A stretch of 64,000 nt of DNA, from positions 310,001 through 374,000 of the forward strand of contig OZ242360.1 in the NCBI GenBank assembly GCA_965208775.1, written 5' to 3'. Source of the DNA: JAPOVO01 sp026708165 (GTDB lineage: Bacteria > Chloroflexota > UBA11872 > VXNJ01). A program made the position numbers and the translations under genes. Positions 26,335 to 35,679 of this stretch are shown one piece after another. How positions within the stretch are numbered: the first letter of the stretch is position 1; the number at the start of each line of letters is the position of its first letter. Below the pieces are notes generated by a model. That model saw only the letters and a list, made by a program, of their open reading frames with translations, was not told where the DNA came from and did not search any database.

Positions 26335-27248
26335 CAGTCCTGCACTCTCGTCTTCACGGCGTGACCGCCGAACTGATTGCGCAAGGCCGCGAGCATACGA
26401 TCCGAGAAGGGCGAAGCGTCTCGCGACCGGAATCGGCGCAATAGCGAGAGGGTTATCACAGGAGCGGCGCTATCCAGATCAACCGCCTCCAACACGGTCC
26501 AGCGCCCCTCTCCAGAGTCCTCGACATAGGCTTCCAACCCGCTGAGATCGTGGTCGTCGTCAAGCGCGGCGACCGCAAGGTCTAGCAGCCATGACGACAC
26601 CACGCTGCCGTGCTGCCAAATCCTACCGACGGCAGCGAGGTCGAGGCCGAGATCCGTCTTCTTGTGCATTATCTCGAAGCCTTCGGCCATGGCCTGCATC
26701 ATGCCGTACTCAATGCCGTTGTGGACCATTTTGGTGAAGTGGCCGGCCCCGGTCGGCCCAACGTAACCGTATCCGCGGTCCGCGCCCGGCGCCAGCGTCT
26801 GAAAGACCTGCTCGATATGATCGAACGCGCTCCGGTCGCCACCGATCATCATGCTGTATCCGCGCTCCAGCCCCCAGATGCCGCCGCTCGTCCCCACGTC
26901 CAGGAAACGAAGTCCCTGCGATGACAGAGCGTCGCCTCTCCTTATGCTGTCCTTGTAGTTGGAGTTGCCGCCATCTATAACAATGTCGCCGGGTTCGAGC
27001 AACGGAGTCACCGAGTCGAGAGCAGCGTCAGTCACCGCGCCAGCGGGCACCATTAACCAGACCGTGCGGGGCGAATCGAGCTTGCCGACCAGATCTTCGA
27101 TCGAAGATGCCCCGACCGCGCCTTCCCCGGCAAGCTCCGCGACCGGCCCAGGACTGCGATTGGAAACCACCACTTCAATCCCACCGCGGACAAGGCGTCT
27201 CGCCATGTTCGCGCCCATGCGGCCCAGTCCGTAAATACCAATGTTCAA
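26334..27248 (-). CDS. gnd: 6-phosphogluconate dehydrogenase, decarboxylating (short GntZ/YqeC type)
   Basis: This is a 304-residue enzyme of the short class, against about 470 for E. coli Gnd. It has the dinucleotide motif G-L-G-R-M-G-A-N-M (7-15), D-G-G-N-S-N-Y-K-D, D-V-G-T-S-G-G-I-W-G-L-E and H-F-T-K-M-V-H-N-G-I-E-Y, the substrate Lys region. It converts 6-phosphogluconate to ribulose-5-phosphate and CO2. The start is TTG 27248, backed by AGGAGG 9 bp upstream. It is 78 bp downstream of pgi and fused by a 1-base stop/start overlap to zwf. Short-form enzymes are often NAD-linked, but the cofactor is not decided here. Confidence 0.93.
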   Translation of the reverse strand: MNIGIYGLGRMGANMARRLVRGGIEVVVSNRSPGPVAELAGEGAVGASSIEDLVGKLDSPRTVWLMVPAGAVTDAALDSVTPLLEPGDIVIDGGNSNYKDSIRRGDALSSQGLRFLDVGTSGGIWGLERGYSMMIGGDRSAFDHIEQVFQTLAPGADRGYGYVGPTGAGHFTKMVHNGIEYGMMQAMAEGFEIMHKKTDLGLDLAAVGRIWQHGSVVSSWLLDLAVAALDDDHDLSGLEAYVEDSGEGRWTVLEAVDLDSAAPVITLSLLRRFRSRDASPFSDRMLAALRNQFGGHAVKTRVQD

Positions 27249-27326
27249 GACACAAGACCTCCTACTAGCCGTTCAAATATCACGTACCCGGTGAAGCTGC
27301 TCCAATCTGATTCGGCAGCTTCGAGG

Positions 27327-28940
27327 CTAAATCCCTTCCGATAAGCTGAGCAACCGCGCCGGATAATCGCCCGACAATTCCACCCGGGCGATCGGCAATC
27401 CCCGTTGATTCAGAACCTGAAAGTCGCCGGCGGACTGAGCCGCGACGAGAACGTCGAATCCGTAGGACTCTCCCGGTATCGGCACACTCTCGTAATCGCC
27501 CCCCACTATTTGCAGGAACAGCCCATTTCGTTTGCCGCCCTTGTGTAGCTGGCCGGTGGAGTGGAGAAATCTCGGTCCATAGCCGAGAGTGCTGGGCAGG
27601 CGATGGCGTTGTAGAAGCGCGCGCCGCAATTCCGCGACCGCCGCGTCCGTTTCCGGCGACTCGTCCAGATAGACCATGATTGCGACGTAATCGCCAGCAT
27701 TTGCCTCATCTACCAAGCTGCCGAGTGTGTGATCGGATTTCAGATTGGGGAACCGACCGGTCGATTGATATTCGCTGAGAAGACGGACGGTACTGTCTTT
27801 GCTGCCCTGAACGTTCGGCTGGTTGAATGGATGGATATCCAACAGCGCTCCCGCAACGGTCGTCGCGAATTCCCAGCGATAGAACGACGCTCCGAGGTCG
27901 TAGAGGTCCGCCAGATTCTCTCTCAAGACCGGATGACCTGCCCATTCGAGATTCGCCGCGTGCGCGTCCGTAGCCCCGTTGTCATCGCCATCCAGCCGAA
28001 GATATGCGAACAGGCGATCATCCCCATACGACTCCGCGCCAGTCATCGGCTCCATAGCTATGGGCAATATTCCCCGGCCGTCCTTTCCCGTGCTCTCGGC
28101 GATGAGCTGCTCGGCCCACAGTCCAAAGCGTTCGAGTGTGGGGGAGGTAATGAAGGTCAATTTGTCGCGGCCCTCTCCGTACCACCCGCCGAGCACCGCG
28201 CCCAGCAACGCCCCGGGGTTGTCATCAATCGCCATGTCCGGGGCGCATTCTTCCGCCATCGACTCGCCACGCTTCAGCAGCTTCGGTATATCAAGACCGA
28301 TCAGCGCAGCGGGTACTATGCCGAAGTGAGTCAAGGCCGAATACCTGCCTCCGACGTCCGGGGCGGCGCGGAAGACATCCCGGAACCCCATTTCGCCAGC
28401 GAGACTCTCCAACGGCGTCCCGGGATCGGTTATGGCCGCGAAACTGGAGCCGACATCCGCCGCGACTGTGCCGGCAACGACCTCGTGAAAGTAGTGGAGA
28501 AAGCTCAAGGGCTCGGTGGTGGTGCCCGACTTGCTGGACACGATGAACAAGGTCCGCGCGGGATCTATGGCGCGCGCCACACGCTCGACAGTCGCGGGCA
28601 CAGTCGAATCCAAAACCACCAACTCAGGGAAGCCCGGAGCGCTTCCAAAGCTGGCCCTAAGGACCTCGGGGCAGAGACTACTGCCGCCCATACCCAGCAC
28701 CACAACATGCCGGATTCCATCGTCGCGGACTTGGTCCGCAAACGCGGCAACGGCGTCCGCTTCGTCGAGCATTTCGGATGGCGCGTCAAGCCAGCCGAGC
28801 CGGTCGACAATCTCGCTCTGATCCTCGCCAGCGCCGCGCCAGACGGTCGGATCCTTGTCCCAAATACGTGAGACGATTCGGTCGCCGGAAAGCCGGTCGA
28901 GCGCCCGCCGGACCGGAGCGTCTACAGAGTCGCCTGACAA
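27327..28940 (-). CDS. pgi: Glucose-6-phosphate isomerase (type found fused to transaldolase in other bacteria)
   Basis: From TTG 28940 the frame gives 537 residues; a longer frame to 29120 only overlaps tal and is not coding. S-S-K-S-G-T-T-T-E-P (the sugar-phosphate loop) and G-M-G-G-S-S-L-C-P-E are diagnostic of the SIS-fold isomerase. H-P-F-N-Q-P-N-V-Q follows late in the chain. It lies one base after the tal stop in another frame. The same pair occurs as a single tal-pgi fusion protein in many bacteria, and this one reads like the C-terminal half of such a fusion. It interconverts glucose-6-phosphate and fructose-6-phosphate. Confidence 0.92.
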   Translation of the reverse strand: MSGDSVDAPVRRALDRLSGDRIVSRIWDKDPTVWRGAGEDQSEIVDRLGWLDAPSEMLDEADAVAAFADQVRDDGIRHVVVLGMGGSSLCPEVLRASFGSAPGFPELVVLDSTVPATVERVARAIDPARTLFIVSSKSGTTTEPLSFLHYFHEVVAGTVAADVGSSFAAITDPGTPLESLAGEMGFRDVFRAAPDVGGRYSALTHFGIVPAALIGLDIPKLLKRGESMAEECAPDMAIDDNPGALLGAVLGGWYGEGRDKLTFITSPTLERFGLWAEQLIAESTGKDGRGILPIAMEPMTGAESYGDDRLFAYLRLDGDDNGATDAHAANLEWAGHPVLRENLADLYDLGASFYRWEFATTVAGALLDIHPFNQPNVQGSKDSTVRLLSEYQSTGRFPNLKSDHTLGSLVDEANAGDYVAIMVYLDESPETDAAVAELRRALLQRHRLPSTLGYGPRFLHSTGQLHKGGKRNGLFLQIVGGDYESVPIPGESYGFDVLVAAQSAGDFQVLNQRGLPIARVELSGDYPARLLSLSEGI

Positions 28941-28941
28941 A

Positions 28942-30069
28942 CTATGAAGCAGCCGCGGCTGTAAGTCGGGCGCTCTTGTCTCCCACGTCAGCCAGCAGCA
29001 GGTCGTATGAATCTGCGAACGCCTTGACACCGTCGATCGTGAGCCGGTCGGTAATTTCCTTAAATGAAATCCCCGCCGACTCGATGCGGTCGATAATGCC
29101 CTGCGCACCGTCCATGCCATCTTCGAGAGTCAGCCTTGTGTCGCCGTGGTCATTCCACGCCTCGATTGTGTCCATGGGCATGGTGTTAACGGTATCGGGA
29201 GCAATGAGCTCCTGAACGTAGAGAACGTCGCTGTAGGCCGGGTTCTTGGTGCTGGTGCTGGCCCACAGGCAACGCTGCTCCCTGGCACCCTTGTTGCCCA
29301 ATTCCTGAAAACGGGAGCTTCCAAAAATATCCAAATAGCGAGAGTAGGCGATCCTCGCGTTGGCCACTGCGGCCTGTCCGAGTAGGTCGCCAAGCTCGGT
29401 CCGGCCGCCATCGATGAGTGCTTGCAGAGCCGTGTCGGCAGCCGTGTCAACTCGGCTGACGAAGAAAGACGCCACCGATGCCACGGAGCCGACGTCCCCG
29501 CCTGCCCGGTCGTACGCTTCCAAACCGTCGATATAGGCGTTGGCCACGTCTACGTATGCGTCTACCGCGAACAGCAGAGTGACGTTGATGTTTAGTCCTT
29601 CAGCCACGAGCGACCGAAACGCCGGCACGCCTTCCGGCGTCCCCGGCACCTTGATCATCACGTTGGGACGGTCGATAAGGTCCCAAAGACGCCTGGCTTC
29701 ACTAACTGTCTCGGCCGTCTTATGCGCCAGATGCGGTGAGACCTCGAAGCTGACGAATCCATCGGAGCAATTTGTGGCATCGTATACCGGCCGCATGAGG
29801 TCGCAAGCCGCGCGAATGTCGTCGAGCGCGACCGACTCGAAAACGGCCTCCGCGCCCAACCCTCGTTCAGCGAGCGCAGTGAGGTCATCGTCATAGTCGG
29901 AACTCGCATCGATGGCCTTCTGGAATATGGTCGGATTGGACGTTAGACCGGTAACGCCTGCGTCCCGGAGCCGCTCCAGTTCGCCCGAGGCAATCATGCC
30001 CCGGCTTATCTGGTCGATCCAGACTGATTGCCCCAGGCTTCCAAGCTCACGAATCGGGGTTGTCGACAT
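28942..30069 (-). CDS. tal: Transaldolase
   Basis: This encodes 375 residues from ATG 30069, with AAGGAG 9 bp upstream; the frame opens at TTG 30087, but the ribosome-binding site lies inside that extension, so ATG 30069 is preferred. The signature T-S-N-P-T-I-F-Q-K (43-51) and the Schiff-base Lys140 in M-I-K-V-P-G-T-P-E-G are both present. W-A-S-T-S-T-K-N-P-A and N-T-M-P confirm the longer transaldolase class shared with fusion enzymes. It moves the dihydroxyacetone unit between sedoheptulose-7-phosphate and glyceraldehyde-3-phosphate. It is 58 bp downstream of rpiB and immediately upstream of pgi. Confidence 0.95.
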   Translation of the reverse strand: MSTTPIRELGSLGQSVWIDQISRGMIASGELERLRDAGVTGLTSNPTIFQKAIDASSDYDDDLTALAERGLGAEAVFESVALDDIRAACDLMRPVYDATNCSDGFVSFEVSPHLAHKTAETVSEARRLWDLIDRPNVMIKVPGTPEGVPAFRSLVAEGLNINVTLLFAVDAYVDVANAYIDGLEAYDRAGGDVGSVASVASFFVSRVDTAADTALQALIDGGRTELGDLLGQAAVANARIAYSRYLDIFGSSRFQELGNKGAREQRCLWASTSTKNPAYSDVLYVQELIAPDTVNTMPMDTIEAWNDHGDTRLTLEDGMDGAQGIIDRIESAGISFKEITDRLTIDGVKAFADSYDLLLADVGDKSARLTAAAAS

Positions 30070-30127
30070 TGTCCTAACTCCTTTCAATCCAGATGGAGGA
30101 GTATCACCACTACTTCCGGTCGGGCCG

Positions 30128-30598
30128 TCATTCGAGATCGGCGACCTTGCTCAGCCGGCGCACGAAACGCTCTTCGCCCGTAAACGAAGCCTCCAGAAAG
30201 GCGTCGACCAGCTCGCGGGCCAGCTCTGTTCCAACGATCTTCGATCCGAGGCAAAGCACGTTCATGTCGTCGTGCTCAACTCCCTGATGCGCGGAGTAAA
30301 TGTCGTGGCAGACAGCGGCCCGCACGCCCCGCAGCTTGGATGCTGCGATGCTGGCGCCAACGCCGCTCCCGCAAATGAGGATGCCCCGGTCCGCCGTGCC
30401 TTCCTGGATGGCTTTGCCCACGACATCCGCGAAGTCCGGATAGTCGTCGGCAGGGTCAAGCTCATACGGCCCCGCATCGATAACCTCGAAGCCCCGTTCG
30501 GCAAGAGACCGGAGGAACATGTTCTTGTAATGGAAACCGTGGTGGTCTCCGCCTATCGCAATGCGCAGCTTCGAGCCGCCTACCTGTGAATCACCCAC
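30128..30598 (-). CDS. rpiB: Ribose-5-phosphate isomerase B
   Basis: This 156-residue protein has I-A-I-G-G-D-H-H-G-F-H-Y-K (the RpiB phosphate loop) and L-I-C-G-S-G-V-G (catalytic Cys76). It also has C-H-D-I-Y-S-A-H-Q-G-V-E-H-D-D-M-N-V-L, where the family has N-D-x-N-V. The RpiB C-G-T-G pattern is C-G-S-G here. It interconverts ribose-5- and ribulose-5-phosphate. It heads the tal-pgi-gnd-zwf cluster. Start GTG 30598 gives ten residues more than most RpiB; the real start could be a little downstream, but no better codon is seen. Confidence 0.93.
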   Translation of the reverse strand: MGDSQVGGSKLRIAIGGDHHGFHYKNMFLRSLAERGFEVIDAGPYELDPADDYPDFADVVGKAIQEGTADRGILICGSGVGASIAASKLRGVRAAVCHDIYSAHQGVEHDDMNVLCLGSKIVGTELARELVDAFLEASFTGEERFVRRLSKVADLE

Positions 30599-30762
30599 TT
30601 TGCTTCACCGGCATTTCAACGCACCCTACGCCCCTACTCGATGGTGGCAGCCAAGTCTCCGTGATAATCACCATCATCGTAAACCCTTTGCGCGGTCCGG
30701 CGCGCCCAACCTCTCTTCCCGCATCTATTGCGTCTTTCGGTTTGGCGAAGCCGATCAACGCT

Positions 30763-31542
30763 CTAGTACATGTGAATTCCACCACATATATTGATCGACT
30801 GCCCGGTCATGTAGTCGGAATCGGATGACGCCAGATAGCTCACGAGGCCGACGATGTCCTCGGGAGTCTCCTGCCGTCCCAGCGCAACGGTGGCGAGCGC
30901 CTGCTCGAGTGCGGTGCCCGTTGGACCGCCGAGAACCTCGGACATTTCAACGTCGATTCCTGCCCACATGCGAGTATCGACAATTCCCGGACAGTAGGCG
31001 TTGACCGTTATTCCGTGGGGAGCAAGCTCACGGGCGAATGCCTGAGTAAGCCCGACGACCGCAAACTTGCTGGCGGCGTAAGCGCTCTGAAACGAGCCGC
31101 CACGGTGCCCCGACACGGATGCCGCGTTGATGATCTTGCCCGACCCTCTCCGGACCATGTACCTCGCGGCTTCCCGCCCGCACAAGAAAACGCCGCGAAC
31201 GTTGACCCGCATGATTCTGTCGAAGTCCTCCATAGAGGCATCGAGGATCTTCATCACCCTATGAATGCCCGCGTTGGCGATCATTATGTCCAGTTTGCCG
31301 AACTCCGCCACCGCCGACTCGACCATGGCGGTCACCTCGGACTCCTCGGTCACGTCTGCATTGTTGACCACGGCCCTCACGCCACGATCGCGGACATCCG
31401 CGGCTGTCTCTTCGGCCGGAGCCAGGTCGAGATCGTTTATGACCAGATCAGCGCCATCCTCCGCCAGCCGGAGGGCAATGGCGCGACCGATCCCGCGTCC
31501 GGCACCAGTTATCACAGCGCTCCGCCCTCTCAAGTCGGCCAT
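30763..31542 (-). CDS. SDR-family NAD(P)-dependent oxidoreductase
   Basis: This is a classical 259-residue short-chain dehydrogenase: T-G-A-G-R-G-I-G-R (12-20), D-V-T-E-E-S, N-A-G-I-H (N-A-G), catalytic Ser in N-A-A-S-V-S-G, Y-A-A-S-K (Tyr and Lys of the active site), then N-A-Y-C-P-G-I-V-D-T. It starts at ATG 31542 with GGAGGA 6 bp upstream. Most similar in style to polyol or acetoin-type dehydrogenases, so a sugar alcohol or diol is the likely substrate (inference). It precedes rpiB by 164 bp and could be cotranscribed with the pentose-phosphate genes. Confidence 0.9.
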   Translation of the reverse strand: MADLRGRSAVITGAGRGIGRAIALRLAEDGADLVINDLDLAPAEETAADVRDRGVRAVVNNADVTEESEVTAMVESAVAEFGKLDIMIANAGIHRVMKILDASMEDFDRIMRVNVRGVFLCGREAARYMVRRGSGKIINAASVSGHRGGSFQSAYAASKFAVVGLTQAFARELAPHGITVNAYCPGIVDTRMWAGIDVEMSEVLGGPTGTALEQALATVALGRQETPEDIVGLVSYLASSDSDYMTGQSINICGGIHMY

Positions 31543-31927
31543 CTCAATTCCTCCAATGAGGTTGCAATTCGGAATCTCCTAACAACAATAGCCGTCCCCA
31601 CCGTACTGGTCGGCAGATCGCCCGTTTTGTTCAATCCGACTCGGCGGAGGATGCTGTGTCGCCGCAAGTTTGAAGCGAGGCCGCAGCGAGGTTTGCGAGT
31701 CGCATGCAGCGCGCCGGCGTTTGACAGCCAAATCTCAAGTCCGCACCATACATAGGTCTCGCGACAAGCCGCCAGACGCTTCGATCGAAAGGCGCGCCAT
31801 AGGTGCTCCCGTCGGAAAATCCGCCCGTGTGTCCCGCGCCGGGGCGCCTTTGACAACTCCAAGTGGCATCTCAGGTCCGGGCGAAACGCGCGCGGCCAGC
31901 ACCCTCCGATCTACGTTTTTCACAGGA
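31543..31927. other. Intergenic region, 385 bp
   Basis: Divergent gap between the SDR gene and the MFS gene at 31928. Frames crossing it on either strand have no recognisable sequence or usable start. A TTGACA occurs at 31850-31855 without a matching -10 box. No RNA gene, repeat or terminator was seen. Confidence 0.5.
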
Positions 31928-33148
31928 TTGCGCCACCGGGCGCTCGAAATGTTCCCTGCGATTCAGGTGTCGGGCTTTCGCACGATGCTGCAAGGGAGCG
32001 TGGGCGTTTCGGCGGCATTCTGGATGCAGATGACCATCGAGGGCTGGCTCATCTACGAGTTAACCCGATCGCCGTTGTTCCTAAGCATGGCGGCAGTCTG
32101 CAGGTCTGTGCCGATGCTCCTTCTTTCGCCGCTCGCCGGGGTTCTCGCCGACCGGATCGACCGAAAGCGAATGCTGATCGCCACACAAGGCTTCGCAGCC
32201 ACTCTCGCGTTGGTGATGGCCGCGCTCGTCTTTAGCGATCTGGTTCGCCCCTGGCACCTTCTCGCCTCTGCCGGGATATCAGGAATCGTGATCGCCGCCA
32301 GCGTTCCTTCCCGCTACGGCCTGACCGCCCTGGTCGTTCCGAAGGCCTATCTGGCAAACGCTACCGCGCTCCATGCGACAACCTCAGGCGGGTCCCGAAT
32401 CCTGGGACCGCAGATCGCCGGAATGCTGATAGCCGCAGTCGGAGCCGGAGCGTCCTACCTGATTCAAGCCGCGACATTCATTTGGGCTCTATTCAACTTC
32501 CGCCGCGTCCCCACCACCCCGGTCAAGCGTCCACGATCATCGGAGAGTTTCCTCCAGAATCTGCGAAGCGGAGCCTTACTGGCGGTTCGCGACCCCCGAC
32601 TTCGCGGCGTTTACCTCGTAGGACTCCTCTACGCGGCGTTCATCTATCCATATACCCAGTTTCTGCCCGCCATCGCCAGCGACGTTCTGAAGATCGGCGC
32701 GGCGGGCTTGGGAATGCTCATGGCTGCCAACGGGATCGGAGGAGTCTTGGGCGCGTTCATAGCCGCTGCGGCTTCGGGCTTTCGAAGACGCGGTCTGTTA
32801 CTGCTGGCGAGCGGCCTGACGACCTCGACAGGAGTGCTTCTCTTCTCGCTTTCCAACACCCTTTGGCTGTCGTTGGCTTGTCTTATGCTCGCCGGAATGG
32901 GAGGGGGCTTGATAATTGCCACCAGCTCGGCCATTACGCAGTTAATAGTTCCAGACGAATTCCGAGGGCGTATGAGTTCGCTTCAACTGGTGATTTGGGG
33001 CACGATGCCGGTTGGCACGATTCCGCTCGGGGCAATCGCCACTGCGGCAGGCGCGCCCACCGCCTTGACGGTGTCCGGCGCCGTTGGCTTGTGTCTGGTC
33101 GCTTTCGCCATAGCCGGGCTACCCAACGTTCGCCGGCTGCAATGTTGA
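31928..33148 (+). CDS. MFS transporter (MFS_3/drug-exporter type)
   Basis: The frame is open from 31670, but its first 80-odd residues are Arg/Ser-rich and not membrane-like, so the start is placed at TTG 31928 (ATG 31949 is the alternative). About 400 residues with twelve membrane segments follow. G-V-L-A-D-R-I-D-R-K-R is the loop 2-3 motif, and A-L-H-A-T-T-S-G-G-S-R-I-L-G-P is typical of the MFS_3 family of effluxers such as EntS. The substrate is unknown. No regulator is adjacent. Confidence 0.82.
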   Translation: MRHRALEMFPAIQVSGFRTMLQGSVGVSAAFWMQMTIEGWLIYELTRSPLFLSMAAVCRSVPMLLLSPLAGVLADRIDRKRMLIATQGFAATLALVMAALVFSDLVRPWHLLASAGISGIVIAASVPSRYGLTALVVPKAYLANATALHATTSGGSRILGPQIAGMLIAAVGAGASYLIQAATFIWALFNFRRVPTTPVKRPRSSESFLQNLRSGALLAVRDPRLRGVYLVGLLYAAFIYPYTQFLPAIASDVLKIGAAGLGMLMAANGIGGVLGAFIAAAASGFRRRGLLLLASGLTTSTGVLLFSLSNTLWLSLACLMLAGMGGGLIIATSSAITQLIVPDEFRGRMSSLQLVIWGTMPVGTIPLGAIATAAGAPTALTVSGAVGLCLVAFAIAGLPNVRRLQC

Positions 33149-33297
33149 GTTATGCGCTAAACCACCATACCCACAGCTTGCTGGTCACGGTGATGAAATA
33201 ACAGGCAAGCGACTTTAAGACGCAGACCAGCAAGATGTGAAGCTATGCCAGCTAGATTCGATGCTTGCCAGTATTCTCCGGCGGGACGCCGTACTAC

Positions 33298-33627
33298 CTA
33301 GCGATGACTCAGAACGCTCGACGAAACTCGCAGTCTGGGTGTTGCGTCCCAAGCCGCATCGCCGTTCAAGATCCTAGGCACGATCCAGAAGCCGTGGCGC
33401 GCCGCCAGCGAGTTGACCAGCTCAAGCGCCATAAACGCCATCTTTTCGGAAGACGTAGGATCGGCCGGAGCGATCCACAAATAGGCGTCCTCTTCATCGA
33501 CCTTGTCCAGGTCGACCGTCACCCTGGAACCCGGCCAGGTGCTAGTCAGCTCGTCCGCAATGCGCTGCGCGATCCGGCGCACCTCATTACGCCCGCCATA
33601 CGTGCCACGCGGCCTCTTTCGGGTCAA
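33298..33627 (-). CDS. Conserved-looking small protein, function unknown
   Basis: This encodes 109 residues from TTG 33627 with AAAGGA 7 bp upstream, which supports a real gene. The sequence is soluble and mixed: a basic start (M-T-R-K-R-P-R-G-T-Y-G-G-R), a helix (N-E-V-R-R-I-A-Q-R-I-A-D-E-L), a short beta-like stretch (S-R-V-T-V-D-L-D-K-V), then Y-L-W-I-A-P-A-D. No motif is recognised, and there is no signal peptide or membrane helix. It is 194 bp downstream of the Fur-family regulator on the same strand, so it may be in its transcript or independent. Confidence 0.55.
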   Translation of the reverse strand: MTRKRPRGTYGGRNEVRRIAQRIADELTSTWPGSRVTVDLDKVDEEDAYLWIAPADPTSSEKMAFMALELVNSLAARHGFWIVPRILNGDAAWDATPRLRVSSSVLSHR

Positions 33628-33821
33628 CTGACCGTCCTTTCGAAACTCGTCACTGCGCTGTGAACGTGTCCACCAACCTGAGTCGATCGCCGATACTGAT
33701 GATACTCCACAGGGTCGTTGTCAGGAGGTAACGGCGATTCTATCACTACAAACTCCACACCTGTCTAGCCTGCAATTACTGTTCGTCGAACCTCGAACTC
33801 GCCGCATCTCGAATGTGTCCG

Positions 33822-34265
33822 CTAGGAGTCTTTATTTCGGCAGTTCCCGCAGACTCCCATAACTTCGATCCGCTCGGAAACATACTGGAATCCGGTGGCA
33901 TCTTCGACGGCCGCGCGCTGCGCGGGGTCCAAGTTGAGCTGGAATTCCATAATGTCGCCACACCCTTGGCAAATGATGTGCTGGTGCCCCGGCTTGTCGA
34001 CGACCGGCTCGAAATGCGCATGTTCCTCGTCAAATCGATGATCCTGTACAAGTCCCTCCGACTTCAGCAGCGCCAGCGTCCGATACACCGTGGACAAACT
34101 GATTCTCGGATCGATCGTTCGGGCCCGACGGTATATTTCATCGGCGTCGGGATGGGACCGTCCCTCATCCATTATCGAAGCGACCAGCTTACGCTGCTCT
34201 GTTATCCGCACCCCTGATTCGAGGAGGGCCCTGAGCACGCCGCCGTTTTTGGATTCGGAGCTCAA
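33822..34265 (-). CDS. Fur-family transcriptional regulator
   Basis: This encodes 147 residues from TTG 34265, with GAAGGA 7 bp upstream. The winged-helix half holds R-I-T-E-Q-R and S-L-S-T-V-Y-R-T-L-A-L-L (recognition helix), the family hallmark. The metal-binding half has H-A-H-F-E-P, H-Q-H-I-I-C-Q-G-C-G (His and CxxC) and a second C-x-x-C at C-G-N-C. Both structural zinc Cys pairs are present, so it is a metalloregulator (Fur, Zur or PerR-like). Which metal it senses cannot be told, and no Fur target gene lies next to it. It is 104 bp downstream of gdhA on the same strand. Confidence 0.88.
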   Translation of the reverse strand: MSSESKNGGVLRALLESGVRITEQRKLVASIMDEGRSHPDADEIYRRARTIDPRISLSTVYRTLALLKSEGLVQDHRFDEEHAHFEPVVDKPGHQHIICQGCGDIMEFQLNLDPAQRAAVEDATGFQYVSERIEVMGVCGNCRNKDS

Positions 34266-34369
34266 ATCAATCCTTCCACGCGAGCCTTTCGCCTAAATCG
34301 TACCGTGCTGATAGGCGTAAGCCATAAGCGGGAATCCGAGACGTAACTCTTCCTCAACTGCCCCTGCGG

Positions 34370-35650
34370 CTAGGGGTAGAGTCCCCGTACGCTGGCGGCC
34401 TCCGCAACCCGGCGAATCGCAAGCATGTATGCGGCGGTTCGCAGGTCGCAATCTTCTTGAAAGTGTAGCTCCCAGACCTCCCCGAATGCCCGTCGCATCA
34501 TACTTGCCAGCCGCTCACTAATCTGGCTGTCGGTCCAAAAGAACCCCTGCAAGTCCTGCACCCATTCGAAGTACGACACGCCAACGCCTCCGGCATTGGC
34601 CAGAATATCCGGCGCTATGACGGTCCCGGCGTCTAGCAGTATCTCTTCGCCACGTGGCGTGACGGGGCCGTTGGCGCCCTCGGCGACCAGCTTTGCCCTC
34701 ACCGATCCGGCGTTGCGGCTGGTTATCTGTCCTTCTATGGCAGCGGGGACGAGAATGTCCACATCCAGCGTGAGCAACTCTGAGTTGGTAATCGCATCCA
34801 CGCCGGGCATATCTCCCAGCGGCATGAGTTCCCCGACGGCAGCCCGCACTCGATCGGCGTCCAATCCACGGTTGTTAAACGCACCCCCGGTGCGGTCGCT
34901 GACTGCTACCACACGGGCACCGACTTCGGTAAGGAAGTCGACAGCTCCCATGCCCACGTTACCGGCACCCTGGACGGCCACGGTGGCTCCCTCCAGATTG
35001 ATTCCGAGCTTCGCGGCAGCCTCGACAATCACGCGGACCAGTCCCGCGGAAGTTGCCGTCAAGCGCCCGCGCGATCCGCCGATGCTGACGGGCTTGCCCG
35101 TAACGACGGCCGGAATCGAATATCCGTGATGCATGCTTATGGTGTCCATGATCCACGCCATCACCTGTGAGTTGGTGCCCATGTCGGGAGCGGGGATGTC
35201 GCTTTCCGGCCCAATCAACACCGCAATCTCAGTCGCATATCGCCGCGTCAGATTCTCCAACTCCCTGCGTGAGAGTGCTCGCGGCTCTACCTGAACGCCG
35301 CCCTTGGCGCCGCCGAAGGGAAGGTCCACGACGGCGCACTTCCACGTCATCAACATCGCCAGCGCCCGCACTTCATCCAGCGCCACCGACGAGCTGTATC
35401 TAATCCCGCCCTTGGCCGGCCCCCGATGCACGTTGTGCTGAACGCGATAACCCCTGAACATGCTGACGGTGCCGTCGTCCATCTCGACCGGGAAGTTAAC
35501 GGTGAGCTCCCGCCGGGGCTTTCGAAGCATCGAACGCAGCCTGTCATCAAGGCCAAGACGTTCCGCGGCGGTGTCGAATTGATATAGAGCGGCGTCGAAG
35601 GGGTTTTGTTCAGTCGAGTGACTAGTTTCGGAACTGACGACGGTCGTCAT
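34370..35650 (-). CDS. gdhA: Glutamate dehydrogenase (Glu/Leu/Phe/Val family)
   Basis: This is a 426-residue hexameric-type enzyme that interconverts glutamate and 2-oxoglutarate plus ammonia. It has the substrate motif G-P-A-K-G-G-I-R-Y and the catalytic-Lys region P-F-G-G-A-K-G-G-V. A-P-D-M-G-T-N and G-A-G-N-V-G (coenzyme Rossmann) follow. AAAGGAG lies 8 bp before ATG 35650, a strong site. The length and the absence of an N-terminal extension fit the standard bacterial form; NAD versus NADP use is open. gatB lies upstream and the Fur-family gene downstream. Confidence 0.94.
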   Translation of the reverse strand: MTTVVSSETSHSTEQNPFDAALYQFDTAAERLGLDDRLRSMLRKPRRELTVNFPVEMDDGTVSMFRGYRVQHNVHRGPAKGGIRYSSSVALDEVRALAMLMTWKCAVVDLPFGGAKGGVQVEPRALSRRELENLTRRYATEIAVLIGPESDIPAPDMGTNSQVMAWIMDTISMHHGYSIPAVVTGKPVSIGGSRGRLTATSAGLVRVIVEAAAKLGINLEGATVAVQGAGNVGMGAVDFLTEVGARVVAVSDRTGGAFNNRGLDADRVRAAVGELMPLGDMPGVDAITNSELLTLDVDILVPAAIEGQITSRNAGSVRAKLVAEGANGPVTPRGEEILLDAGTVIAPDILANAGGVGVSYFEWVQDLQGFFWTDSQISERLASMMRRAFGEVWELHFQEDCDLRTAAYMLAIRRVAEAASVRGLYP

Positions 35651-35679
35651 CGCTTAGGCTCCTTTGCCTTGTGCACGAT

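Noticed and set aside
31670..31927. The N-terminal 86-residue extension of the MFS gene
   Set aside because: Arg/Ser-rich, no membrane helix and no ribosome-binding site; membrane-type sequence starts after 31928.
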